Notes under the pieces: model-generated
Seen by the model: only the letters and a program-made list of their open reading frames with translations
Told to the model about the DNA's origin: nothing
Databases searched by the model: none
Assembly (NCBI GenBank): GCA_017615795.1
Contig: JAFZZK010000033.1
Location: forward strand, 1-64,000
Direction of reading: 5' to 3'
From: Bacteroidales bacterium
GTDB taxonomy: Bacteria > Bacteroidota > Bacteroidia > Bacteroidales > WCHB1-69
Length of the DNA stretch: 64,000 nt
Program-made: the position numbers and the translations under genes
Shown here: in pieces, positions 23,664 to 30,734 of the stretch
Layout of the letters: each line of letters starts with the position of its first letter
Position numbering within the stretch: the first letter of the stretch is position 1

Positions 23664-24761
23664 TTAGCTTCTCACGTCCATGGCGTTGCGCAGGGCGTTG
23701 CCGATGAGCATGAAGGAGAGCACGAGCAGCATGATGGCGATGCCGGGCACAATGGCCAGATAGGCCTTGTCGAGCACGATGTAGGCGTAGTTTTCCTTCA
23801 TCATCATGCCCCATGATGGCATTGGGGGTTGCACGCCGAGGCCGAGGAAGCTGAGACCCGCTTCAGTGAGGATGGCCGACGAGAAGTTGGAGGCGGCAAT
23901 GACGATGACCGTGCCGGTGATGTTGGGCAGGATATGCTTGAAGATGATGCGCGGATTGTTGTAGCCCAATGCCTTGCCGGACTCGACAAAGTCTTGCTCG
24001 CGGAGGCTGATGACCTGGCCGCGCACCACGCGCGCGATGTCCACCCACATGGTAAGGCCTATGGCGATGAAAATCTGCCAGAACCCCTTGCCGAGGGCGA
24101 AGCTGATGGCGATAACCAACAGCAGGGTGGGGATGGACCACACCACATTGATGATGAACATCAGTACGTCGTCGACCTTGCCTCGGTAGTAGCCGGCCAC
24201 GGCGCCCACGGCGATGCCGATGACCAATGCGATGAAGATGGAGAGGAATCCCACGGCCAGGCTGACGCGGGTGCCCATCATGAGTTGGCTGAGCACATCA
24301 CGGCCATAGCGGTCGGTGCCCAACAAAAACTTGCGGGTGACCACGGGCGGGTCGGCGAGCTCGGCGAGTGTGTAGGTGACCCAGTCGGACTGCTCCAGCA
24401 GGCGGGCGCGCAACGTGTCGCCGCTCACCTCGTACTCGCTGATGGGGATGGTCTGGTAGCGGTCGGGCTGCCCGGTGAGCATCTTGCGCAACAGACCCAC
24501 CTTGGGAATTTCCAAGCCTGTTTCGACTTGCAACAGCTTTGTTGAGAAACCAGGAGAACGCAGGGCGATCTCCAGCTGCTGGTGGTTGCAGTGCGGTGAG
24601 TGGTCAGGCGTGATAAGATAGCCCAAAATGGCGATTATGATGACCAACAAGATGAAACCGAGGGAAACCATTCCCTCTTTCTCCTTCTTGAAGCGCTGCC
24701 ATGTCAATTCCGACAGGGAGGTGGCGCGGTATTTCTTGGGCTTTTTCTTGAAAAATGACAT
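23664..24761 (-). CDS. OppC/DppC-type ABC transporter permease with an enlarged periplasmic segment
   Basis: This 365-residue inner-membrane permease has a cytoplasmic Lys-rich N-terminus, one helix (about residues 34-52), about 110 extracytoplasmic residues, then LLGTDRYGRDVLSQLMMGTRVSL, which introduces the five-helix binding-protein-dependent transport domain. The ABC-docking loop is SGKALGYNNPRIIFKHILPN. In ordinary OppC the segment between helix 1 and the GTDxxGRD motif is clearly shorter. No other transporter subunit is adjacent, so the substrate (peptide, nickel or other) is open. Confidence 0.88.
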   Translation of the reverse strand: MSFFKKKPKKYRATSLSELTWQRFKKEKEGMVSLGFILLVIIIAILGYLITPDHSPHCNHQQLEIALRSPGFSTKLLQVETGLEIPKVGLLRKMLTGQPDRYQTIPISEYEVSGDTLRARLLEQSDWVTYTLAELADPPVVTRKFLLGTDRYGRDVLSQLMMGTRVSLAVGFLSIFIALVIGIAVGAVAGYYRGKVDDVLMFIINVVWSIPTLLLVIAISFALGKGFWQIFIAIGLTMWVDIARVVRGQVISLREQDFVESGKALGYNNPRIIFKHILPNITGTVIVIAASNFSSAILTEAGLSFLGLGVQPPMPSWGMMMKENYAYIVLDKAYLAIVPGIAIMLLVLSFMLIGNALRNAMDVRS

Positions 24762-24780
24762 CTTGGATTAAACGAGGGTG

Positions 24781-24788
24781 CAAAAGTA
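24781..24788 (-). promoter_or_regulatory. Promoter -7 box for the OppC-like gene
   Basis: CAAAAGTA on the plus strand is TACTTTTG on the minus strand (TAnnTTTG), about 20 nt before the start at 24761. The rest of the 293-nt divergent gap (24762-25054) shows only AT-rich sequence and the yebC promoter. Confidence 0.5.
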
Positions 24789-24922
24789 CAAAAAAATCCG
24801 CCGCAAAATACCTTGCCCACTGTCATTTGTTGCATAATACGTGGGAAAATAAAAGGATTGCACCCCGTCGAGGCTCTTTGAAAAACAACATTTCATTGTT
24901 GAAAGAAAAAAAACGGGAAAGG

Positions 24923-24953
24923 TTGCGAGACTGAATGCTTTTTTGTATTTTTG
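24923..24953 (+). promoter_or_regulatory. Promoter of yebC
   Basis: TTG (24923-24925), 20 nt, TATTTTTG (24946-24953), Bacteroidetes form. The leader to ATG 25055 is about 95 nt, so the start codon at 25055 is compatible. Confidence 0.65.
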
Positions 24954-25054
24954 CCGCCGATTGATGGTGTGTTGTCGGTGAGTTGCTCTTTATGAAACCC
25001 TTCCGCGTCACACCGTACCTAACTTTAAAACCTAACCTTAAAACACACAACACT

Positions 25055-25786
25055 ATGGGAAGAGCTTTTGAATATAGAAAGGCAAGAATCTTCAAACGTA
25101 ACGCATACTTGGCTCGTACCTTCACCCGCATCGGCAAGGAAATCACGATGGCAGCAAAGGCGGGCGGTCCCGATCCTGCACAAAACTCCAAACTCCGTCT
25201 GCTCATCCAAACGGCCAGAAATGAAAATATGCCCAAGGACAACATCGATCGCGCCATTAAACGTGCCTTCGAAAAAGACCAGTCCGACTACAAGGAGATG
25301 GTCTATGAAGGTCGCGGACCGCACGGCATCGCTATCCTGATCGAGGCTGCCACCGACAACAACCAACGCACGGTCGCCAATATCCGCAGCTATTTCAACA
25401 AGTTCGGCGGTTCCCTCGGCACCTCCGGCATGCTCGACTTCCTTTTTGACCACAAGTGCATCTTTACCATTGCTCGCAAACCCGAACTCGACATTGAAGA
25501 ATTTGAACTCTCTATGATGGACTTTGATGCCGAAATCGATGCCGACGAGGAAGAAGTCATTATCATGGCTGATTTTACCGCTTTTGGCCCCATCCAAAAG
25601 TATTTGGAAGACAATGGGTTGGAAATCAAGAGCTTTAAACTTGACCGTATTCCCAAGGAACTCAAAACCCTCACCGACGAACAACGCGCTGAGGTTAACG
25701 TCCTTCTCGACAAAATCAATGACGATGAGGACGTGACCAACGTTTACCATAACATGGAAGAGCCTGAAGAACCTGCAGAAGAGTAA
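25055..25786 (+). CDS. yebC: YebC/PmpR (TACO1) family protein
   Basis: This 243-residue protein opens with MGRAFEYRKARIFKRN, the Bacteroidetes version of the family N-terminus, followed by the three-domain YebC pattern: GGPDPAQNSKLRLLIQTARNENMPKDNIDRAIKRA, YEGRGPHGIAILIEAATDN, and FNKFGGSLGTSGMLDFLFDHK. YebC proteins have been reported both as DNA-binding regulators and as translation factors that help ribosomes through proline stretches. Start 25055 is chosen because homology begins there; an in-frame ATG at 24983 adds residues unlike the family. Confidence 0.93.
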   Translation: MGRAFEYRKARIFKRNAYLARTFTRIGKEITMAAKAGGPDPAQNSKLRLLIQTARNENMPKDNIDRAIKRAFEKDQSDYKEMVYEGRGPHGIAILIEAATDNNQRTVANIRSYFNKFGGSLGTSGMLDFLFDHKCIFTIARKPELDIEEFELSMMDFDAEIDADEEEVIIMADFTAFGPIQKYLEDNGLEIKSFKLDRIPKELKTLTDEQRAEVNVLLDKINDDEDVTNVYHNMEEPEEPAEE

Positions 25787-25824
25787 TCAGGCCCTTCTTT
25801 TTTCTTCACCAAAACCATTCACCT

Positions 25825-26418
25825 ATGTATTACTACAAGTTCAGAGTCTATTACGACGAAGTGGAGGATTTCGTGCGTGACGTGGAAATCCTTGCCAACG
25901 ACAACTTTGAGTCCTTCCACAAACTGCTGTACGACTGCATCGGTTTGAAAGGTAACGAGTTCGCCGCATTCTCCATCTGTGACCCCAAGTGGAACAAACA
26001 GAAGGAAATCACTTTGATGGACACCTCCGATGACGAAATAACCGAGGAGCCGGAATACGACGACATGGACGAGTACAGCACCAAGTCCCATCTGCCGACT
26101 TTCGTGATGAGCGAAAGCATCCTGAAGGATTTTATCTCGGATCCGCACCAGCATATCATGTACGAATACGACTTCATGAACCCGAAGGTGTTCTACATTG
26201 AATTACAGAAGGTATTGCAAACCGATGATCCCAAGGGCTTTCCTCGCTGCACTTTCAAGGCGATGGAAATGCCGGTGTCCGTCAATGATGCCGATTTGCC
26301 GACCCCGGAAGACCTTCTTCTTGAGGAAGAGGAGGACGAGCCGGAAGATGACAATCTCTTCGGCGATGTCTACGACGAGGAGGATTTCAGCGACTTGAAT
26401 GATTTCCAAGACTATTGA
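25825..26418 (+). CDS. pRiA4b ORF-3-like acidic protein
   Basis: The 197-residue protein resembles the plasmid pRiA4b ORF-3 family in its first ~130 residues: YYYKFRVYYDEVEDFVRDVEI, FHKLLYDCIGLKGNEFAAFSI, and a later HIMYEYDF. Family function is unknown. The chain is very acidic, with clusters DDEITEEPEYDDMDEY and a tail of almost continuous Glu/Asp (LLEEEEDEPEDDNLFGD onward). Its last 20 nt overlap the start of miaA, which suggests coupled translation. The acidic tail could bind a basic partner or metal, but nothing decides this. Confidence 0.75.
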   Translation: MYYYKFRVYYDEVEDFVRDVEILANDNFESFHKLLYDCIGLKGNEFAAFSICDPKWNKQKEITLMDTSDDEITEEPEYDDMDEYSTKSHLPTFVMSESILKDFISDPHQHIMYEYDFMNPKVFYIELQKVLQTDDPKGFPRCTFKAMEMPVSVNDADLPTPEDLLLEEEEDEPEDDNLFGDVYDEEDFSDLNDFQDY

Positions 26419-27268
26419 GGATCGCACCCTGCTGGTCGTCACGGGCCCGACTGCGGTGGGGAAGACTGAGTATACGCTTTCCCTTGCAGAAAAGCTCGGT
26501 ACGGTCATAATCTCCGCAGACTCGCGCCAGATGTTCCGTGAGATGAGCATTGGCACGGCGCGTCCCACACCTCAGGAACTTGCCCGCGTGCAACACTATT
26601 TTGTCGGCACACTCTCCATACACGACTACTACAACGTCTCCATTTTCGAGCATCAGGTGCTGGATTTGTTGGAGAAGCTTTTTGTGTCCCATCCTGTCGT
26701 GATTATGACAGGCGGCAGCCCCCAATATATAGATGCCGTTTGCAAGGGTGTCGATGAGATGCCCGACCCTGATCCCGCTGTTCGCCAGTATGTCCATAAA
26801 CTTCTGGAAACCAACGGCCTTGAGGCTTTGCGCGCCCAGCTGCTCCTCCTCGACCCGGAATCTGGCAATAACATCAACCCCAACGATCACAAACGGCTTT
26901 GCCGGGCCCTTGAAATTTGCCTGCAAACGGGTAAACCCTATTCTTCGTTCCTGAACGGCGTGCCGCATCCCCGTGACTTCCATATCCAGAAATATTACCT
27001 CAACCGTCCCCGCGAGGTGCTCTTTGACCGTATTGGGCGCCGTGTGGACCAGATGATGGAGCAAGGCCTTCTCGAAGAGGCGCGCGGGCTCTATCCCTTC
27101 CGGGATTTGAATGCCCTGAACACGGTGGGCTATAAGGAGATGTTTGACTATTTCGATGGAAAATGCAGCTTGGAGCGGGCTGTGGAGGATATCAAGACGC
27201 ATACCCGTCGCTACGCCAAACGGCAACTGACCTGGTTTAAAAGGGAGTTTGAGGAAATCAGGTTGTGA
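26399..27268 (+). CDS. miaA: tRNA dimethylallyltransferase
   Basis: This 289-residue enzyme adds the dimethylallyl group to A37 of tRNAs reading UNN codons. Motifs: P-loop VTGPTAVGKTEYTLSLA (about residues 14-30), SADSRQMFREMSIGTARP, VGTLSIHDYYNVSIFE, MTGGSPQYIDAVCKG, and the C-terminal TRRYAKRQLTWFKRE. The ATG at 26399 lies inside the end of the preceding gene. A short gap of 26 nt separates it from convergent tcdA, with no terminator visible. Confidence 0.97.
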   Translation: MISKTIEDRTLLVVTGPTAVGKTEYTLSLAEKLGTVIISADSRQMFREMSIGTARPTPQELARVQHYFVGTLSIHDYYNVSIFEHQVLDLLEKLFVSHPVVIMTGGSPQYIDAVCKGVDEMPDPDPAVRQYVHKLLETNGLEALRAQLLLLDPESGNNINPNDHKRLCRALEICLQTGKPYSSFLNGVPHPRDFHIQKYYLNRPREVLFDRIGRRVDQMMEQGLLEEARGLYPFRDLNALNTVGYKEMFDYFDGKCSLERAVEDIKTHTRRYAKRQLTWFKREFEEIRL

Positions 27269-27294
27269 TCCTTCCGGTTATACGATAAGGCGAT

Positions 27295-28029
27295 TCAGGA
27301 GCTGAGGCCCTGTTGGGATAACATCCTTATTGCGGCAGCGGCGGCGAAACAGCCGAACACGGCAGGCATGTAGGATATGGTGCCTACGGTGGAGAGTTTG
27401 TTGGCGGTGGGCTCCTCGTCGATGACAACAGCTTCGTCGGGCACGTGCTCGGGGGAGAACACGACCGTGATCCCGTGCTTGACCCCCAGACGATAGAGAC
27501 GTTTGCGTACCATCTTGGCCAAGGCGCAGTGGTGGGATTTGGCAATGTCTGCTATCTGTACTTGCCCAGGGTCCATTTTGCCGCCCGCACCCATTGCAGA
27601 TACGATGGGAAGGCCGCGCTTGTGCGCTTCGAAGAGAAGGTACACTTTGGGCGACAGCGTGTCGATGGCATCCACCACGCAGTCGTAGTGCGTGGCATCA
27701 AGCACCTCGGCGGTGCGCTCATCGCGAAGGAACTCATGGATGCAGTGCAACTTGAGCTCGGGATTGATGTCCAGGAGGCGTTTGGCCATGATCTCAACTT
27801 TGCTTTGCCCGACGGTGGAGTGCAATGCCGGCAGCTGGCGGTTGATGTTGCTGACGGACACGGTGTCGGCATCCACGATGGTGAGCTCTCCGACGCCGGC
27901 GCGGCAGAGTTGTTCGGCAGCGTATGCTCCCACGCCGCCCACGCCCACCAGCAGCACGTGTGCCTGCTCTAACCGGCGAAGGCCATCCGCACCGATCATG
28001 AGTTCTGTCCGTGTCTTCCAGGTGTCCAT
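27295..28029 (-). CDS. tcdA: tRNA threonylcarbamoyladenosine dehydratase, TcdA/CsdL type
   Basis: This 244-residue E1-like protein activates tRNA t6A with ATP and cyclises it to ct6A. Nucleotide-binding VLLVGVGGVGAYAAEQLCRAG (about residues 25-44), DADTVSVSNINRQL, DCVVDAIDTLSPKVYL, SAMGAGGKMDPGQVQIADI and MVRKRLYRLGV separate it from ThiF and MoeB, which carry a Cys-tetrad zinc site that is missing here. It follows the glycosyltransferase gene by 11 nt on the same strand. Confidence 0.93.
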   Translation of the reverse strand: MDTWKTRTELMIGADGLRRLEQAHVLLVGVGGVGAYAAEQLCRAGVGELTIVDADTVSVSNINRQLPALHSTVGQSKVEIMAKRLLDINPELKLHCIHEFLRDERTAEVLDATHYDCVVDAIDTLSPKVYLLFEAHKRGLPIVSAMGAGGKMDPGQVQIADIAKSHHCALAKMVRKRLYRLGVKHGITVVFSPEHVPDEAVVIDEEPTANKLSTVGTISYMPAVFGCFAAAAAIRMLSQQGLSS

Positions 28030-28040
28030 TACTTTGAGTC

Positions 28041-29129
28041 TTAAATCTTGAACTTTACATTTTCTTCATACACACGAAGATAGATGCGGTAGATTTCGTC
28101 CCAGTTGAAGATCTGCAGGGGATGCAGGTCGGTGATGTGTTGCTCGATGGTGGCGAAACGCTCACCCACATAGAGGACCTTTTCTGCAATGTCGTCGGCG
28201 GAGTGCAGGTCGGCGGCATAGCCGATTTTCCCGTCGGGACAAAGCCCCTCGGGGGCTTCGTGCAAGTTGTGGATGATGGGGAGACCCTGCGACAGGGCTT
28301 CTGCGTAGAATGGACGTGCGGTGTCTTTCAACGAAGGCACGATATAGATGTCGTTGTTGCGAAACTCTTGAAAGAGGGCATCTCGTGTGATTCTTGGGAT
28401 GATATGCACGTTCGTGTCGTCAGCCGTGTCACATCCCATGACGGTGAGCGAGACGTTGTAATTCTTTTTGTGCAGCAGCTGGATCGCTTTCTTGATGGGT
28501 GTCACGCTCTTGGGCAGGAGGTCCGCACCCGCTAACAACAGGCGTGTGTGTACCATCGACACGGGCTTGTGTATGTGCAGATTCTGGAACCAGAACGGGT
28601 CGATGCCGTCGCAGATGCTGAGTGCGTGGCTGAAAATGCGGTCCGAGTCCTCGTCGGAAAGGCGGTTGGCAACAAAATCCTGATGGTTGCGGTCGTGAAA
28701 GATGGTGCGCAGAGCATGCAACAAGACGGAGGCACCCGTCTTGCGTCCGCGTTGCGGATTGTCGGCCCAGAAACGGATGTCTTCAAAATCCATTGCGGCA
28801 ATGTAGGGGATGGCGTGGCGACGTTGAAGCTCGAACGCCACGGCTCCGCCCGGCCATACAGAGTGTGCATGGATAAGCCCAATCTCCTCCATGCGGACGT
28901 TTTGTTCGATGAAAGTGGCGGTCTCTGCAACCATTTTGTCGAAGTGAAAGAGAGAACCGGGGTCGCAGGGCGTGGGCGAATGCAGGCCGGACACCGGCGC
29001 GGGCTTGTTGTCGCTCTTCGTCGGGATGGCGACGGTGATGTTATGGATGCTGTTCTCCGTGCGGGCGATCAACTCGTCTATGCGGGCGGAAGAAACGTTG
29101 TCGGCGTATAGATGTAGAATGTTCTTCAT
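28041..29129 (-). CDS. GT-B fold glycosyltransferase (family 4-like)
   Basis: The 362-residue chain looks like a cytoplasmic GT-B sugar transferase. The N-terminal half has LIHAHSVWPGGAVAFEL and IPYIAAMDFEDIRFWADNPQRG. The C-terminal nucleotide-sugar half has VSLTVMGCDTAD, HIIPRITRDALFQEFRNNDI and the ExxxxxGxP-type FYAEALSQGLPII. Donor and acceptor are unknown; there are no other glycan genes beside it. A promoter box precedes it, and tcdA follows within 11 nt. Confidence 0.8.
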   Translation of the reverse strand: MKNILHLYADNVSSARIDELIARTENSIHNITVAIPTKSDNKPAPVSGLHSPTPCDPGSLFHFDKMVAETATFIEQNVRMEEIGLIHAHSVWPGGAVAFELQRRHAIPYIAAMDFEDIRFWADNPQRGRKTGASVLLHALRTIFHDRNHQDFVANRLSDEDSDRIFSHALSICDGIDPFWFQNLHIHKPVSMVHTRLLLAGADLLPKSVTPIKKAIQLLHKKNYNVSLTVMGCDTADDTNVHIIPRITRDALFQEFRNNDIYIVPSLKDTARPFYAEALSQGLPIIHNLHEAPEGLCPDGKIGYAADLHSADDIAEKVLYVGERFATIEQHITDLHPLQIFNWDEIYRIYLRVYEENVKFKI

Positions 29130-29178
29130 TGAGTCGATGTTAGTGAATCTTTTCGCTTCCGGGCGAAAAACAAAGGTG

Positions 29179-29186
29179 CAAAAATA
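29179..29186 (-). promoter_or_regulatory. Promoter -7 box for the glycosyltransferase gene
   Basis: CAAAAATA (plus) equals TATTTTTG on the minus strand, 50 nt before the start at 29129. No clear -33 box. Confidence 0.5.
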
Positions 29187-29289
29187 TCATTTTTTTTGTT
29201 GCAGCTGGCGTGTTTTTTTGAGAAAATGTCGAAGATGAAGTCCTGCAAAATGTTATGGAAAAAAGGCTGGATTGTGTTTTTAAGTATGC

Positions 29290-29318
29290 TTGGAATAAGG
29301 GATTTTGTTGTATTTTTG
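29290..29318 (+). promoter_or_regulatory. Promoter of the FMN-fusion gene
   Basis: TTG (29290-29292), 18 nt, TATTTTTG (29311-29318). The leader to ATG 29359 is short (about 35 nt). It probably drives 29359-33314 as one message. Confidence 0.6.
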
Positions 29319-29358
29319 CGGCGTATTTTGAAATATGTAAGCAAATTCTATTTTATTT

Positions 29359-30414
29359 ATGAAAAAGAGCCTTGAATTTAAGCAATATGTATTGGGAATA
29401 GTATGTGCCGTTTCTTTCCTGACGATTTCTGTGGCGTTGACAGCCATGCAGTTCAATGAGACCAGGCCTATGCATGCCGCGCGACGTTGTGTGGCGCAAC
29501 TTGACGCTCCTGATGACCCCGTGCGTTTCAGCGGCGATACGATGATTGTGAACACTGCAACTATAGGCAAGGATATCAAGGGCTTCATCGGCAGTGTGCC
29601 TGTGGAGGTCTACATTTTTGATGGTAAAGTCGTCAAAGTCTCGGCTCTCCCCAATGATGAGACCCCCAGCTTCTTCCAACAGGCGGCTCGTTTGCTTGGC
29701 AGTTGGACGGGACTGACACTCAAACAGGGTATTGACAAGGAGGTGGATGCCGTTAGCGGTGCCACATATAGCTCCAATGCCATCGTCGCCAACGTGCGTG
29801 TCGCTCTTGAGTATGCCGCTAAGGTTGATGTGAAGGAGTTGCGCTCGCGCTTATCTGCCCAAACCCCTTCCAAGGATGCCCAAAGTTTCGGCTTCAAGAA
29901 AATCAACGTGATGTCGCCGGAGGATATGCCCGCAGGTTTTTCGTTCTATACGGGCGACAACGGCCACGGTCTCCTGCTGTGCTCCGGTGACTCGCAGCAT
30001 AGCAACGCCATGACCATCGGATGGGGCGCACTTGGTACGCTATGGGGTAGACGCCCTGCGGTTACCGTCTATGTGGCTGAGAAACGCTACACCCGAGAGT
30101 TTATGGACAAATATGAGTATTTTACCATCATGCACTTCCCCGACAATAAGGTAGTTGACTACATGGGTTCCCACTCTGGCCGTGATGGCAACAAGGCTCA
30201 GGCACTCGGGCTACACACCCTTTACACGGAAAATGGCGCACCCTACTATGCTGAAGCTGACCTTGTGATTGAATGCCGCATGATGTATGGAGGCGATCAG
30301 TTCGACCCCAAGCATTTCCGTAGTGATGTGCCTCGCAAACGGTATGAGAACTTTCCCGCCGGTATCCATTACCAGTATATTGGTGAGGTTGTGAACGCCT
30401 GGAAGAAAAATTAA
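29359..30414 (+). CDS. Exported or membrane-anchored FMN-binding domain fused to a flavin-reductase-like domain
   Basis: The 351-residue protein has an N-terminal hydrophobic segment (YVLGIVCAVSFLTISVALTAM) serving as signal or anchor. Residues about 60-155 form an FMN_bind domain ending in VSGATYSSNAIV, the covalent flavinylation motif; Thr136 is the expected FMN-linked residue. Residues about 175-351 resemble the flavoredoxin/flavin-reductase split barrel (SFYTGDNGHGLLLCSGD, SNAMTIGWGALGTLWGRRPAVTVYV, YTREFMDKYEYFTIMHF). Two flavin domains in one exported chain suggest extracytoplasmic electron transfer. No ApbE flavin transferase is in the window. The small membrane protein gene follows by 18 nt. 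Confidence 0.8.
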   Translation: MKKSLEFKQYVLGIVCAVSFLTISVALTAMQFNETRPMHAARRCVAQLDAPDDPVRFSGDTMIVNTATIGKDIKGFIGSVPVEVYIFDGKVVKVSALPNDETPSFFQQAARLLGSWTGLTLKQGIDKEVDAVSGATYSSNAIVANVRVALEYAAKVDVKELRSRLSAQTPSKDAQSFGFKKINVMSPEDMPAGFSFYTGDNGHGLLLCSGDSQHSNAMTIGWGALGTLWGRRPAVTVYVAEKRYTREFMDKYEYFTIMHFPDNKVVDYMGSHSGRDGNKAQALGLHTLYTENGAPYYAEADLVIECRMMYGGDQFDPKHFRSDVPRKRYENFPAGIHYQYIGEVVNAWKKN

Positions 30415-30432
30415 TCTATATAGCCTGTTATT

Positions 30433-30717
30433 ATGGAATTCAGCATTTGGGAGGTGTTGTTCCTCCTTTGTTTTGCGGTAAGTTGGCCTATCTCCATTGC
30501 GAAGGCGCTTCGCACGAAGGTCGTGGCCGGCAAAAGCCCCCTGTTCATGTCGCTCATCATCTTGGGCTACATTTTTGGCATCATCCACAAACTCACGCAC
30601 AATTATGACATTGTGATGTGGCTCTATGTACTGAACGGCACGATGGTCTTCATCGACCTGATGCTCTATTTCTATTATTCACGGCATCCGAAAATGCAAA
30701 AAAACGGCAGCATATAG
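30433..30717 (+). CDS. Small three-helix membrane protein, PQ-loop-like
   Basis: The 94-residue protein has three predicted membrane helices (about residues 5-22, 36-53, 62-82). The first two carry CFAVSWPISIAKALRTK and KSPLFMSLIILGYIFGIIHKL, a pattern reminiscent of half PQ-loop/SWEET transporters. It sits 18 nt behind the FMN fusion and 17 nt before the patatin gene. It may anchor or feed electrons or substrate to the flavoprotein, but no function is established. Confidence 0.65.
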   Translation: MEFSIWEVLFLLCFAVSWPISIAKALRTKVVAGKSPLFMSLIILGYIFGIIHKLTHNYDIVMWLYVLNGTMVFIDLMLYFYYSRHPKMQKNGSI

Positions 30718-30734
30718 CAACAAACCCTATTTAT

